From the NCBI RefSeq assembly GCF_036013915.1, contig NZ_CP107899.1, positions 7,406,001 to 7,470,000 of the forward strand: 64,000 nt of DNA, given 5' to 3'. Below are positions 1 to 9,107 of the stretch, in pieces. The notes beneath the pieces were generated by a model that ran no database searches, was not told the DNA's origin, and saw only the letters and a list, made by a program, of their open reading frames with translations. The DNA comes from Streptomyces sp. NBC_00464 (GTDB lineage Bacteria > Actinomycetota > Actinomycetes > Streptomycetales > Streptomycetaceae). Each line of letters begins with the position of its first letter. Position 1 is the stretch's first letter. A program made the position numbers and the translations under genes.

Positions 1-1
1 G

Positions 2-1126
2 GTGGTGGCCATGTTCGAGAAGGAACACCCGAACATCAAGGTCCAGACCGAGTTCAGCGGATACCCCGCCTACGTACAGAAGCTGACCACGCAGATCGCC
101 GGCGGTGCCGCGCCGGACCTGCTGCAGTTGGACCGCCCCACTTTCGGCGAGTACCAGCAAAAGCGCCAGCTTGCCGACCTGACGCCCTACGTCGGCAAGT
201 CACTCAAGACCGAGAAGATCCCCGCCAGCCTCCTTGCCGGTGGCAAGGCCGACGGCAAGCAGTACGCGATGCCCGCCGGGCTCACGACCGAGCTCTTCGT
301 CTACGACAAGGACATCTTTGCCAAGGCCGGCGTGAGTATCCCCGAAGACGGCTGGACGTGGAAGCAGTTCGCCGCTGACATGACCAAGGTCCACACCAAG
401 ACCGGCCAGGCGGGTACCACAGACTTCGGCTGGGCGATCGACTGGTTCGAGAGCTGGCTGCACCAGAACGGTAAGCAGCTCTACACCAGCGACCGCAAGC
501 TCGGCTTCACCGAGGGTGACCTCGAGCAGTACTGGAGCATGCTTGCTTCAATGCGGAAGCAGAAGGCTGTGACTGCTGCTGAGGACACCACGAAGATGGA
601 CGGCTCGGCGCAGAACTCGGCGCTCGTGGCGAAGCAGTCCAGCTCCGAGATCGCATACGACTCCAGCGTGACCAGCTACGTGTCGACCTACCAGGGGAAG
701 CTGGGATACGCGCCACTGCCGAGCGACAGCAAGACGGAATCGGGCATGGCTGCCCTGCCTCCCGTCTACTACGGCGTCGCCAAGACGTCGTCCCACAAGG
801 ACGCGGCCGCGCTTCTGCTCGACTTCATTCTCAACGATCCCGAAGCGGGCAAGGCGCTCGGGGCCACTCGCGGTACGCCTCCGAACTCCGATGTCGCGAA
901 GACCGTATGCTCCTCGGCCGCCAGTGCCGACAAGGAGGTCTGTGACTTCCAGGCCAAGGTCTCGGACAAGCTCAGCCCCTCCGATACCTGGCTGTGGCCG
1001 AGTGGGAGCTCGGCCATCAAGTCCGACTTCCAGCGGATCTACGACGACGTGATCTTCGGAAAGAGCAGCGTTTCCGCGGGCGCGGCGAAGGTTGTCGAGA
1101 ACGCCAAGCAGTCCCTCGGACAGTAA
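2..1126 (+). CDS. Sugar ABC transporter substrate-binding protein (5' truncated)
   Basis: Extracellular solute-binding protein of the family-1 (MalE-like) group, feeding the two permeases immediately downstream. The reading frame is open from the window edge, so the signal peptide and lipobox are outside and only about 374 residues are seen. Typical features are an early EHPNIKV segment, a GGAAPDLLQLD stretch (usual G..PDv..), and the hinge region around YAMPAGLTTELFVYDKDIF. The next gene follows after 54 bases. No ATPase is encoded nearby, as is usual for Streptomyces sugar importers that share MsiK. The context (PL4 lyase, GH43-like protein, YesL-like protein) suggests oligosaccharides from rhamnogalacturonan, which is inference. 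Confidence 0.9.
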   Translation: MVAMFEKEHPNIKVQTEFSGYPAYVQKLTTQIAGGAAPDLLQLDRPTFGEYQQKRQLADLTPYVGKSLKTEKIPASLLAGGKADGKQYAMPAGLTTELFVYDKDIFAKAGVSIPEDGWTWKQFAADMTKVHTKTGQAGTTDFGWAIDWFESWLHQNGKQLYTSDRKLGFTEGDLEQYWSMLASMRKQKAVTAAEDTTKMDGSAQNSALVAKQSSSEIAYDSSVTSYVSTYQGKLGYAPLPSDSKTESGMAALPPVYYGVAKTSSHKDAAALLLDFILNDPEAGKALGATRGTPPNSDVAKTVCSSAASADKEVCDFQAKVSDKLSPSDTWLWPSGSSAIKSDFQRIYDDVIFGKSSVSAGAAKVVENAKQSLGQ

Positions 1127-1180
1127 GACACGCGTTGCCGGCGGTCCGCCGCGACCGCGAGGTGCAGAAAGGATCACGCG

Positions 1181-2152
1181 ATGCCAACCATCGCACGGGC
1201 TCGTTCCGTAGGAGAGCGAGCCGAGGCCTCCGCGGCCAAAGTGCCAGCACAACCGCCCCAGCGCCGGCGACAGCGGAGCGGAGCAGCGTATGTCTTCCTC
1301 TCGCCATGGCTCATCGGTGCGGCGCTGCTGACCGTCGGCCCCATGCTGGCCTCGCTCTACCTGTCCTTCACCGACTACAACCTCTTCGACACCCCCCGGT
1401 GGGTCGGCCTGCGGAACTTCGAGCGCATGTTCACCCAGGATGACCGCTACTGGAACTCCGTTTGGGTCACCGTGAAGTTCGCGCTGATATCGGTGCCGCT
1501 CAAACTCGCTGTCGCACTCGGCATCGCGCTGCTCCTCAACAAGCCGCGACGCGGAACAGCGTTCTACCGTTCCGCCTTCTATGCGCCGTCGCTCTTGGGC
1601 GCCAGTGTCAGCGTGGCACTCGTCTGGCGTTCCCTGTTCGGATCCAACGGCGCGGTCGACCACTTCCTGGGCATCTTCGGCATCCACGTCGGCAGCCTGG
1701 TCGACCAGCCCCGCTACGCGCTGCTCACCGTGATCGCGCTTGCGGTCTGGCAGTTCGGGGCACCGATGGTGATCTTCCTGGCTGGCTTGAAGCAGGTACC
1801 CAGTGAGCTCTACGAGGCGGCGGCCCTGGACGGTGCCGGCCCGGCTCGACGCTTCTTTTCGGTCACGTTGCCCATGATCACTCCGGTGCTCCTGTTCAAC
1901 CTCGTTCTGGAGATCATCCAGGCGTTCCAGTCGTTCACCGGCGCCTTCGTCATCGGTAGCGGACGCGGAGGTCCCAGTGACTCGGCGCTCCTCTACACGC
2001 TCTACCTGTACCAGCGCGGCTTCAACAACTTCGAGATGGGCTACGCCTCTGCCATGGCCTGGGTGCTGCTCGTCGTGATCGCCATCATTACCGTCCTGCT
2101 GTTCCGCAGCTCGCGGAAGTGGGTCTTCTATGCCGGGGAGGGAACCCGATGA
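1181..2152 (+). CDS. Sugar ABC transporter permease (MalF/YesP-like)
   Basis: Inner-membrane permease of a binding-protein-dependent sugar importer, 323 aa with about six hydrophobic segments. After a basic, Ala/Pro-rich N-terminus the first helix starts near residue 30 (YVFLSPWLIGAALLTVGPM). The cytoplasmic EAA loop that docks the ATPase is seen as ELYEAAALDGAGPARRFFSV. The start is the ATG with an AGAAAGGA-type ribosome site about 10 bases upstream. The stop overlaps the start of the next permease by four bases (ATGA), implying translational coupling. It pairs with the downstream MalG-type permease as the usual heterodimer. Confidence 0.93.
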   Translation: MPTIARARSVGERAEASAAKVPAQPPQRRRQRSGAAYVFLSPWLIGAALLTVGPMLASLYLSFTDYNLFDTPRWVGLRNFERMFTQDDRYWNSVWVTVKFALISVPLKLAVALGIALLLNKPRRGTAFYRSAFYAPSLLGASVSVALVWRSLFGSNGAVDHFLGIFGIHVGSLVDQPRYALLTVIALAVWQFGAPMVIFLAGLKQVPSELYEAAALDGAGPARRFFSVTLPMITPVLLFNLVLEIIQAFQSFTGAFVIGSGRGGPSDSALLYTLYLYQRGFNNFEMGYASAMAWVLLVVIAIITVLLFRSSRKWVFYAGEGTR

Positions 2153-3036
2153 GTGTCCAGACAGCGGCTCCTGCTCCCTCCACCTCAGTCACCAAACCGC
2201 GGGGTCCCGCAGCGCGCAGCGCGCTGTGGCACGTGACGGTCATCGTGCTGGTCCTGGCGCTGATGTACCCCGTGCTGTGGCTTGTCTCCAGCTCGTTCAA
2301 GCCGGCCAACGAGGTGCTTTCCAACCTCTCGTTGCTCCCCGACCACGGCACCGCCTCCAACTACAGCCAGGTGTTCGACGGCGTAGCCGGCTACAGCGTG
2401 TGGCGGTACTTCGGTAACTCGCTGCTGGTCTCCGGGCTTGCCGTTATCGGCAATGTCCTGTCCTGCGCGCTGGCCGGATACGTGTTCGGCCGGCTGCAGT
2501 TCCGCGGCCGAGGACCGCTCTTCGCCTTCATGCTCTCCACGATCATGCTGCCGCACCACGTCGTGCTGATCCCGCAGTACATCATCTTCCAGAAGCTCGA
2601 CATGGTGAACACGTTCTGGCCGCTGGTGCTGCCGAAGTTCTTCGCCACGGATGCCTTCTTTGTCTTCCTGATGGTGCAGTTCGTACGCGGCCTTCCCAAG
2701 GAACTGGACGAGAGTGCCACCATCGACGGGTGCGGACCGTTCCGCACCTTCTGGTACGTGATCCTTCCGCTGCTGCGACCGGCCATCATCACGACGTCGA
2801 TCTTTACGTTCATCTGGACCTGGAACGACTTCTTCAGCCAGCTGATCTACCTGAACGACCCGTCGAAGTTCACGCTGCCGCTCGGCCTGCAGATGTACGT
2901 AGACCAGACCAGCCAGTCGGCATTCGGACCGATGTTCGCCATGTCCGTCCTAGCCCTCATTCCCATCGGGCTCTTCTTCATCGCCTTCCAGCGCTTCATC
3001 GTCGACGGCGTCTCCACCTCGGGCCTGAAGGGCTGA
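2149..3036 (+). CDS. Sugar ABC transporter permease (MalG/YesQ-like)
   Basis: Second permease of the importer, 295 aa, about six membrane segments. The EAA motif region is ELDESATIDGCGPFRTFWYV. The ATG at 2149 is chosen because it overlaps the previous stop (ATGA) and follows a GGGGAGGG ribosome site. An in-frame ATG 30 bases upstream lies inside the previous gene and is less likely. The gene is followed after two bases by a small membrane-protein gene, so the four open frames from 1181 to 4744 read as one transcript. Confidence 0.93.
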   Translation: MSVQTAAPAPSTSVTKPRGPAARSALWHVTVIVLVLALMYPVLWLVSSSFKPANEVLSNLSLLPDHGTASNYSQVFDGVAGYSVWRYFGNSLLVSGLAVIGNVLSCALAGYVFGRLQFRGRGPLFAFMLSTIMLPHHVVLIPQYIIFQKLDMVNTFWPLVLPKFFATDAFFVFLMVQFVRGLPKELDESATIDGCGPFRTFWYVILPLLRPAIITTSIFTFIWTWNDFFSQLIYLNDPSKFTLPLGLQMYVDQTSQSAFGPMFAMSVLALIPIGLFFIAFQRFIVDGVSTSGLKG

Positions 3037-3038
3037 CC

Positions 3039-3635
3039 ATGCAGACGACTGCCCCGCGGGCCGCCGGCCGCGATAGGCGTACCGGCCTGATGCGCCATGT
3101 GGAACTGCCCGCCGAGGTCCTGCTCATCGGCGTTCTGGTCAGCATCGCCTCATTGCCCCTGGTGACCTCCCTTGCCGCGGCGGGGGCCGGCGCAACTCTG
3201 CTGCGAGAGATGACAGAAACGGAGCGAACTCCAACCCTGCGGCGCTTCGGCGCGCTGATCATCGAGTCCGTGCGGCAGCCGATCGTGGTGCTCGCCCCCA
3301 TTGCCGCGGTCGCGGTGGCAGGCATGGACCTGCTGGCGCTGGCGGCCGGGTTGCCCGGAGGGCGGCCGATAGGCGTACTGACAGCCCTGGCTCTGGTGTT
3401 CGTCGTCCTCGTCGCCATCCGCAGTGCCGCCCAGTGGCGGCCCGGGACGGCGTGGCGAGATGCTCTGGCCAGTGCCATCGAGTCCGTTCAGCGGGACTGG
3501 AGGGGCAGCACCATGCTGGTCGGCGCCGTCGTGGTGATCGGGGTCGTGGCGTTCGAGGTGCCGGCGTTCATATTGATCCTCCCCGGCCTTCTCGTGCTGG
3601 CCGCAGTTGCTGTGGAAGCGAGGCCGACCTCGTGA
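3039..3635 (+). CDS. YesL/DUF624-like membrane protein
   Basis: 198-aa integral membrane protein with about five hydrophobic segments. The N-terminal stretch LLIGVLVSIASLPLVTSLAA resembles the DUF624 signature (LPLVT..A). In Bacillus the DUF624 protein YesL sits beside the YesOPQ rhamnogalacturonan importer, so the position after two permeases and before a lyase fits that arrangement. Its biochemical role is unknown. The start is the ATG two bases after the permease stop. The stop overlaps the GTG of the next gene (GTGA). Confidence 0.75.
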   Translation: MQTTAPRAAGRDRRTGLMRHVELPAEVLLIGVLVSIASLPLVTSLAAAGAGATLLREMTETERTPTLRRFGALIIESVRQPIVVLAPIAAVAVAGMDLLALAAGLPGGRPIGVLTALALVFVVLVAIRSAAQWRPGTAWRDALASAIESVQRDWRGSTMLVGAVVVIGVVAFEVPAFILILPGLLVLAAVAVEARPTS

Positions 3636-4744
3636 CCAGGACGATCGTGCTCGCGGGTGCGGCGGGATACGGCGGCACCTACCTGCGTGAGATCGCCGAG
3701 CTGGAAGCACGGGGGCGCGTTCGTCTTGTGGGGCTGTGCGATCTGCACCCCTTGGACACGGACACGCACAAGCAGTTCGGTGACCGGCCCTTCGATAGCC
3801 GCCTCGATCGCCTTCTCGCCGAGACCAAACCTGACCTGGCCATCGTCGCCACCCCCATCCACACCCACCTGCCCTTGAGCCGGCACGTGCTGAACGCCGG
3901 CAGCCACCTGTTGCTGGAGAAGCCGCCCGCCCCGAGTGCCGCCGAATGGCGCGAGGTCCTGACGCTCGCCCGGCACAAGGGCCTGAGCTGCCAGGTCGGC
4001 TTCCAGAGCCTCGGCTCCGGGGCCTACGCCCGGCTCGCCAAGCTGATGGCCGCCGGGGAACTCGGGGAGATCCGCGGCATCGGCTGCTACGGCGCGTGGT
4101 CACGCGACGCTGCGTACTACCAGCGTGCCGCCTGGGCCGGTCGACGGGAGCTCGACGGTGTCCCCGTCGCGGACGGCGCACTGACCAACCCCTTCGCCCA
4201 CGCCGTGGCCACAGCTCTGGCCCTGGACCGCAGCACCGGTTGGGACGACGTGGCCGACCTGGACGCGGAACTCCTGCGGGTCCGCGACATTCAGGTCGAT
4301 GACACCTCATGCCTTCGGCTGAGGACCCGACACAACACGGTGATCACCATTGCGGTCACCCTTGCCGCGCAAACGCCCACGGAACCGGTCGTCGTCGTCC
4401 ACGGCACCCAGCGCAGAGCAGAGCTGCACTACACGCGCGACCTCCTGGTGCTCGACGGACAGCTCGAGCACCACGGTCGCACCTCCCCGCTGGAGAACCT
4501 CCTGGCGCACCTGGACGACGGGGCCCGACTCCAGTGCGACATCGAGGCGTGTGGCGCGTTCACACGAGTCCTCGAGCACATCAATGCCACCCCTGCACCC
4601 AGGCTGATCAGCGAACAATGGCTCACGCGCGAAGGTGACGGACCCACGGCCCGGACTCACATCCCTGGCGTGGAGCAAGCGGTTCGTGCGTCGGCCGAGA
4701 AACTTGCGACGTTTACGGAGCTCGCCGAGTCATGGGCGCTCTGA
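3632..4744 (+). CDS. Gfo/Idh/MocA family oxidoreductase
   Basis: NAD(P)-dependent oxidoreductase of the glucose-fructose oxidoreductase family, 370 aa. The Rossmann start is VLAGAAGYGGTYL, followed by an IVATPIHTH segment and the family's EKP triad (LLLEKPPAPSAAEW), where the lysine takes part in catalysis. The GTG start overlaps the previous stop by four bases. An ATG much further upstream is in frame but overlaps the membrane-protein gene and adds no domain. Substrate is probably a sugar or sugar acid released by the neighbouring pectin enzymes; this is inference. Confidence 0.88.
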   Translation: MTRTIVLAGAAGYGGTYLREIAELEARGRVRLVGLCDLHPLDTDTHKQFGDRPFDSRLDRLLAETKPDLAIVATPIHTHLPLSRHVLNAGSHLLLEKPPAPSAAEWREVLTLARHKGLSCQVGFQSLGSGAYARLAKLMAAGELGEIRGIGCYGAWSRDAAYYQRAAWAGRRELDGVPVADGALTNPFAHAVATALALDRSTGWDDVADLDAELLRVRDIQVDDTSCLRLRTRHNTVITIAVTLAAQTPTEPVVVVHGTQRRAELHYTRDLLVLDGQLEHHGRTSPLENLLAHLDDGARLQCDIEACGAFTRVLEHINATPAPRLISEQWLTREGDGPTARTHIPGVEQAVRASAEKLATFTELAESWAL

Positions 4745-4938
4745 ACGCAGCCGCACCAAGGGGTCGTGCCACTGCTGCCCGCTGAATCGTGCAGCACAAC
4801 CGGCACCACGGCGGCCTCGGCTGATAGATCCGGACCGGCTCACCGCCTCACAACGTCGCCTGGCCTGTGAACTCCCACCTCGGCGCTGGTTCTCAGCGCT
4901 GTCCTTCACCCAGCAATGACGCTCGAAGGGAATCATCC

Positions 4939-6927
4939 ATGTCTTCTCCGATAGCCCGACGCACTGTGCTCGGCCTGATGGGCGCAGCAGCCTTGTCGAT
5001 TCCGCACGCCACCGCCGCTGTCGCATCAGGGCCTGCGCCGGCAGTGGCCGGACCCGACGTCACGCTCGTGGACAACGGCAGTTCCGTCACCCTGTCGAAT
5101 GGCCTCATCCAGTTCACCGTCGTCAAGAGCACCGCGAGGATCACCGATCTTCGCCTGCTCGCCGGGCCTCAGGCGGACAGCAGCACCAACCTGTTCGCAG
5201 GTGCTCACGGCAATGGCTACACGGAGTTCAACTACTCCGGCGCGCCGAAGGCCGTGGCCCTCACCGGCGCCGTTTTCAGCGTCGTCTCGCAGACGTCCGA
5301 CCGTGTCGAGATATCCATGCTCGCTGACGATCCCTCGAGCCTGGGCTTCTACGTGGACATCCGGATGGCCATCGAACGCGGTCGGCCCGGCATCTACAAC
5401 TACTGGATCGTCAAGTACCCCGAGGACATGCCGGACGGCCTCACTCTCACCCAACTCCGTTATGCCTACGCCGCGGACACTCCGGCTTTCCGCTGGTTCG
5501 TCGTGGATGACGAGCGCGGTGTCCAGCAACGCCCGACCGCAGCTGAGCTCAAGGAAGCCGTCACTCTCCAGGACTCCACCGTCGTCCTCCCTGACGGCAC
5601 CCTTTACTCCAAGTACCAGAACAAGTCGAACCTTGAAGGCGACAACCACGTCTTCATGATCTCCGACGGCAAGGTCGGACTCTCTCTCGTGCAGGCGAGC
5701 AAGGAGTCCTTCGGAAGTCCCACGCGTCAGGAACTGACCTGCCACGACTACTACGACGGCATGATTCTGCTCTGGCACCCGATCGCGAGCCACTACACGG
5801 CGAACGTGGAGGTCTCCAGGGGATGGGCGAAGGTCTACGGGCCCTCGTACCTCCACGTCAGCGGGACTGCGGTCGGAGACGAGCGGGCGAATGTCGAAGC
5901 CCTGTGGAAGGACGCCAAGCGGGCCGCCGCACGTGAGCAGGCGGAATGGCCGTACAAGTGGATCACGGACGCCACCTACGCCGCCACTGAGCGGTCCACC
6001 GTCAGCGGCAAGCTGTCCATCGCCTCGCTCGGCACCGTCGCCAACGGCTGGGCCGTGCTCTACCAGCCCGAGCCCGACCGTCAGTACCAAGAGATCACCC
6101 TCGACGGAAACGACTGGCAGTACGCCGGCCGCGGATACGTCTACGCTGCGAAGATCGCCCCGAACGGCCGATTCGCCATCCCTGCGGTTCGGCCCGGAAC
6201 ATACACCCTCGCCGCATTCGCGAAGGGCGCCATGGGCGAGTACCGGCACTCGGGCATCAAGGTTCCGGCCGCGGCCACCGTCAACGTGGGCAACCACGTC
6301 TGGAAGCCGACCAGCCATGGCAAGACCCTCTGGCAGATCGGCAACCCGGACCGCACGTCCCAGGACTTCCACATCCATGGTGGCGACAACGGCTACTACA
6401 AGTCCCTCACCTGGCTCGAGTACCCGTACGAGTTCCCCAACGGAGTCGACTTCAAGGTCGGCGTCGACGATCCGGCGACCGACTGGAACTACTTCCATCC
6501 TGCGGTCAGGACCCCAGGGACCCCCGCCCAGCTGCAGTGGCGAGGAACCAATCCGGACAGCACGCTCGAAGCCTGGAAGATCCGGTTCGACGCCCGGCGC
6601 TACCGGCGCGGCACCGGCTACCTCGACATCTCCCTGGCCGCTTCGGTTTTCAGCACCCTGGCCGTGACTCTCAACGGCGAGGAGATCGCCTCCTTCGCAC
6701 CCGTCCCCGGAGTCCGGGGAGACGGCAGCTCCTACCGTCTCGCGGCGCGGGCAGCACACCGTCAGCTCCCCACCATCACGTTCCCCGCCGGCCTCATCCG
6801 GGCCGGCGAGAACGTTCTGACCCTCACGCCTGTAAGCCCCGCCGAGGCTCCGACGGCCGACAACTGGATGCAGCCCATGTCCGGTGTCATGTACGACGCG
6901 ATCAGGCTGCAGGTCGACAGGACCTGA
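4939..6927 (+). CDS. Secreted rhamnogalacturonan lyase-like protein (PL4 type)
   Basis: 662-aa exported protein. The N-terminus has a twin-arginine signal (ARRTVLGLMGAAALS) ending near AVASGPAPAVAG. The body matches the three-domain plan of PL4 rhamnogalacturonan endolyases: a beta-sandwich catalytic domain (about residues 45-400), a fibronectin/carboxypeptidase-like domain (about 400-455, PAVRPGTYTLAAFAKG) and a C-terminal carbohydrate-binding-like sandwich starting at TLWQIGNPDRTSQDFHI. PL4 enzymes cleave the GalA-Rha backbone of rhamnogalacturonan I by beta-elimination. The ATG at 4939 is preferred over an in-frame GTG at 4867 because it has an AAGGGAA ribosome site and puts the Tat motif at the start. 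It is separated by about 190 bases from the transporter operon, so it may have its own promoter. Confidence 0.8.
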   Translation: MSSPIARRTVLGLMGAAALSIPHATAAVASGPAPAVAGPDVTLVDNGSSVTLSNGLIQFTVVKSTARITDLRLLAGPQADSSTNLFAGAHGNGYTEFNYSGAPKAVALTGAVFSVVSQTSDRVEISMLADDPSSLGFYVDIRMAIERGRPGIYNYWIVKYPEDMPDGLTLTQLRYAYAADTPAFRWFVVDDERGVQQRPTAAELKEAVTLQDSTVVLPDGTLYSKYQNKSNLEGDNHVFMISDGKVGLSLVQASKESFGSPTRQELTCHDYYDGMILLWHPIASHYTANVEVSRGWAKVYGPSYLHVSGTAVGDERANVEALWKDAKRAAAREQAEWPYKWITDATYAATERSTVSGKLSIASLGTVANGWAVLYQPEPDRQYQEITLDGNDWQYAGRGYVYAAKIAPNGRFAIPAVRPGTYTLAAFAKGAMGEYRHSGIKVPAAATVNVGNHVWKPTSHGKTLWQIGNPDRTSQDFHIHGGDNGYYKSLTWLEYPYEFPNGVDFKVGVDDPATDWNYFHPAVRTPGTPAQLQWRGTNPDSTLEAWKIRFDARRYRRGTGYLDISLAASVFSTLAVTLNGEEIASFAPVPGVRGDGSSYRLAARAAHRQLPTITFPAGLIRAGENVLTLTPVSPAEAPTADNWMQPMSGVMYDAIRLQVDRT

Positions 6928-7061
6928 TCCGTACTGACCGATCCCGACCGCGCCGCGTCAGGTGTGCAACCGGCACCCTGGCCCGGCGTCGGCCATCGGC
7001 TTCACGAAACCCCGCTGTCGTGCGGATGCCGTTCACGATCAACGTAATGAAAGAGTAGGGA

Positions 7062-8108
7062 ATGTACGACTCCATCCGCCCGGGCCAGATCTGGCTGGAC
7101 ACCAACGGCAACCGCATCCACGCACACGCGGGCTCCTTGCTCTTCGAGGACGGCACCTACTACTGGTACGGGGAGAACAAGGAGCACTCGAAACCGGGCG
7201 ACAACGTCTGGACGTGGGGGATCCGGTGCTATTCCTCGACGGATCTCTACAACTGGACCGACCTTGGACTCATCATCCCCCCGGACCTCGATGACCCCGA
7301 GTCGCCCCTGCACCCGTCGCAGTTGATCGACCGTCCGCACATCATTCGCAACCCGCGAACCGGAAAGTACGTCTGCTGGCTCAAGATCATGGGGGAAGGT
7401 GAGGAACAACTCTGTACAGTCCTCATCGCCGATTCGCTGCTGGGACCCTACGAGGTCGTCCGCACGGGATTCAGCCCGCTGGGGATGTTCGCCGGCGACT
7501 TCGATCTCGTCGTTGATCCGGTGGACGGCAAGGGCTACTACTATTTCGAGCGGGTCCATAGCGAGATGATCTGCGCCGACCTCACCGACGACTTCACGGA
7601 CGTCACCGGGTACTACTCGACGCACTTCCCGCAGCCGCACCCTCCCCTGGTACGTGAGGCACCCGCGTACTTCCGGCGGAATGGTAAGCACTACCTCGTC
7701 ACTTCCGGTACGACGTGGTACTACCCGAACCCCTCGGAGGTCGCCGTGGCGGACACCTACCACGGGCCCTACACCGTCATCGGCAATCCCCATCCGCAGG
7801 CCGACACCCGCACCTCCTACCGGTCCCAGATCAGTTCGGTCTTCAAGCACCCGACGCAGGAAGACCTCTATATAGCCCTCGCGGACCGATGGCTCCCGCA
7901 ACTTTCGGAGGAGGAGTCGGACCAGGACGACTTCTTCCACCAGCACTATTCCGAGAGAGCAGCCGGAAGGAGTGTCGCACCCATGCAGTTGCCGGATGCT
8001 GACACCTCAGTCGCCGACTACGTATGGCTTCCCATCCGATTCGACGGGGAGACTCCGGTGATCGCGTGGCAGGACGAATGGCGTATCGAAGACGCCAAGA
8101 CACCATGA
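7062..8108 (+). CDS. GH43-like glycoside hydrolase (exo-galactanase-like)
   Basis: 348-aa five-bladed beta-propeller-type protein without signal peptide. The opening WLDTNGNRIHAHAGSLLFEDGTYYWYGENKE resembles GH43 enzymes of the exo-beta-1,3-galactanase group (subfamily 24), where GG/AG..LyydGtYYWYGEnk is typical. Such enzymes trim arabinogalactan side chains of rhamnogalacturonan I, which fits the PL4 lyase upstream. Activity cannot be proven by eye: this subfamily lacks the usual GH43 catalytic base. The absence of a leader implies cytoplasmic processing of imported oligosaccharides. Confidence 0.75.
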   Translation: MYDSIRPGQIWLDTNGNRIHAHAGSLLFEDGTYYWYGENKEHSKPGDNVWTWGIRCYSSTDLYNWTDLGLIIPPDLDDPESPLHPSQLIDRPHIIRNPRTGKYVCWLKIMGEGEEQLCTVLIADSLLGPYEVVRTGFSPLGMFAGDFDLVVDPVDGKGYYYFERVHSEMICADLTDDFTDVTGYYSTHFPQPHPPLVREAPAYFRRNGKHYLVTSGTTWYYPNPSEVAVADTYHGPYTVIGNPHPQADTRTSYRSQISSVFKHPTQEDLYIALADRWLPQLSEEESDQDDFFHQHYSERAAGRSVAPMQLPDADTSVADYVWLPIRFDGETPVIAWQDEWRIEDAKTP

Positions 8109-8121
8109 CCGCAGGAGTGAA

Positions 8122-8149
8122 CTCTCAGGATCGTGAACTCTCCTGAGAG
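8122..8149. repeat. Small inverted repeat after the GH43-like gene
   Basis: CTCTCAGGA and TCCTGAGAG form a perfect 9-bp inverted repeat with a 10-base loop, starting 14 bases after the GH43 stop. It could be a weak hairpin or a regulator site. Confidence 0.4.
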
Positions 8150-8210
8150 CGGACGTGATCCGGGCCGGGGTTCCAGGAGGCATTCACCCGGCCCGATGGC
8201 GCCCCAGCGA

Positions 8211-8243
8211 TTGGCGGCCGGCCCATTCGTGGCCGGCCGCCAA
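8211..8243 (+). terminator. Strong hairpin, probable terminator of the GH43-like gene
   Basis: A perfect 13-bp stem (TTGGCGGCCGGCC / GGCCGGCCGCCAA) with a 7-base loop lies about 100 bases after the GH43-like stop and before the regulator remnant. There is no U-run, which is usual for actinomycete terminators. Confidence 0.6.
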
Positions 8244-8380
8244 CAAGTGACTTTCGTCAGGCCGAGTGAGAATGCGGCAGATGCTTGTCGAACCCGCCCC
8301 GACCCGAGATTGGCCAACCGGACGTCTCAGTGAGGTCAGACGAGCGATGCAGGCCGACGAGCAGAAGGGAGTACAGCAGG

Positions 8381-8932
8381 ATGCAGCCACGCGTGGGCAT
8401 CGCGGATGTTGCCCGAGAGGCTGGTGTGTCCAGCGGTACGGTTTCCAACGTGTACAACAGGCCGGACATCGTCGCGCCTGCTACGCGTGCCCGTGTGGTG
8501 TCGGCCATAGAGCGCCTTGGATACGTCCGCAGCGAGAATGCCCGAGTGCTGCGCGGACAGCCCTCCCGCATCATTGCCATCCTCGTCCACGACCTCACGA
8601 ACCCTTACTGCATGAACCTCGTCCACGGAGCAGAGGAGGCAGCTCGCGCGGCGGGGCTGGCTTTGATGGTGTGCACAAGTCCCCGGAACACCGCTGAAGA
8701 AGCAAGCCGCCTCGCCCTACTGGCAGAGCATCAGGTGCGAGGCGTGCTGATCATGCGGACAGACATTTCCACCGACTTCATGGTCGCCCTGGAGCGATCC
8801 GGCATCCCGTGCGTTCTGATGGATCACGATGCACGGCAAGGGCGCCCGCGTGCGTGTTCCGTAGCGTCCGGCGACGCCACCGGTGGACGGCTGGCTGTAC
8901 AGCACCTCCTGGCCAGCGGCCATCGCACGTAG
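8381..8932 (+). pseudogene. LacI-family regulator, truncated by frameshift
   Basis: The N-terminal 183 aa of a normally about 340-aa LacI-type repressor. The HTH is complete (VGIADVAREAGVSSGTVSNV), followed by the linker and the first half of the effector domain. The frame stops at GHRT-stop. If one base is restored, GFIGDPP follows, the expected LacI continuation. In another frame VERRADVLEALAQGRM follows, then the similarity is lost well before the normal length. At least one indel plus loss of the C-terminal third is therefore indicated. The start ATG follows GGGAGTACAGCAGG. As it stands the product could bind DNA poorly and could not sense a ligand. Confidence 0.8.
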
Positions 8933-9107
8933 GCTTCATCGGCGATCCGCCCTGTCGAACGTCGGGCAGATGTGCTTGAGGCCCTGGCCCAGGGGCGTAT
9001 GGCCACTGCCAGGCAGCGGTCGAAATGCCCGCCGTACCTTCGAGTTCGCTGCAAACAACCCCTAGTACCGGGCCGTGTACGGCCGCCCCTGACTGGAGAC
9101 CCAAGCG

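Noticed and set aside
548..1687. Long minus-strand open frames opposite the transporter genes
   Set aside because: Composition is Arg/Gly/Val-rich with no domain and they are antisense to clear genes; artefacts of high GC.
5026..6759. 577-aa minus-strand open frame opposite the PL4 lyase
   Set aside because: No recognisable motif, low-complexity Val/Asp/Gly, mirror of a well-supported gene.
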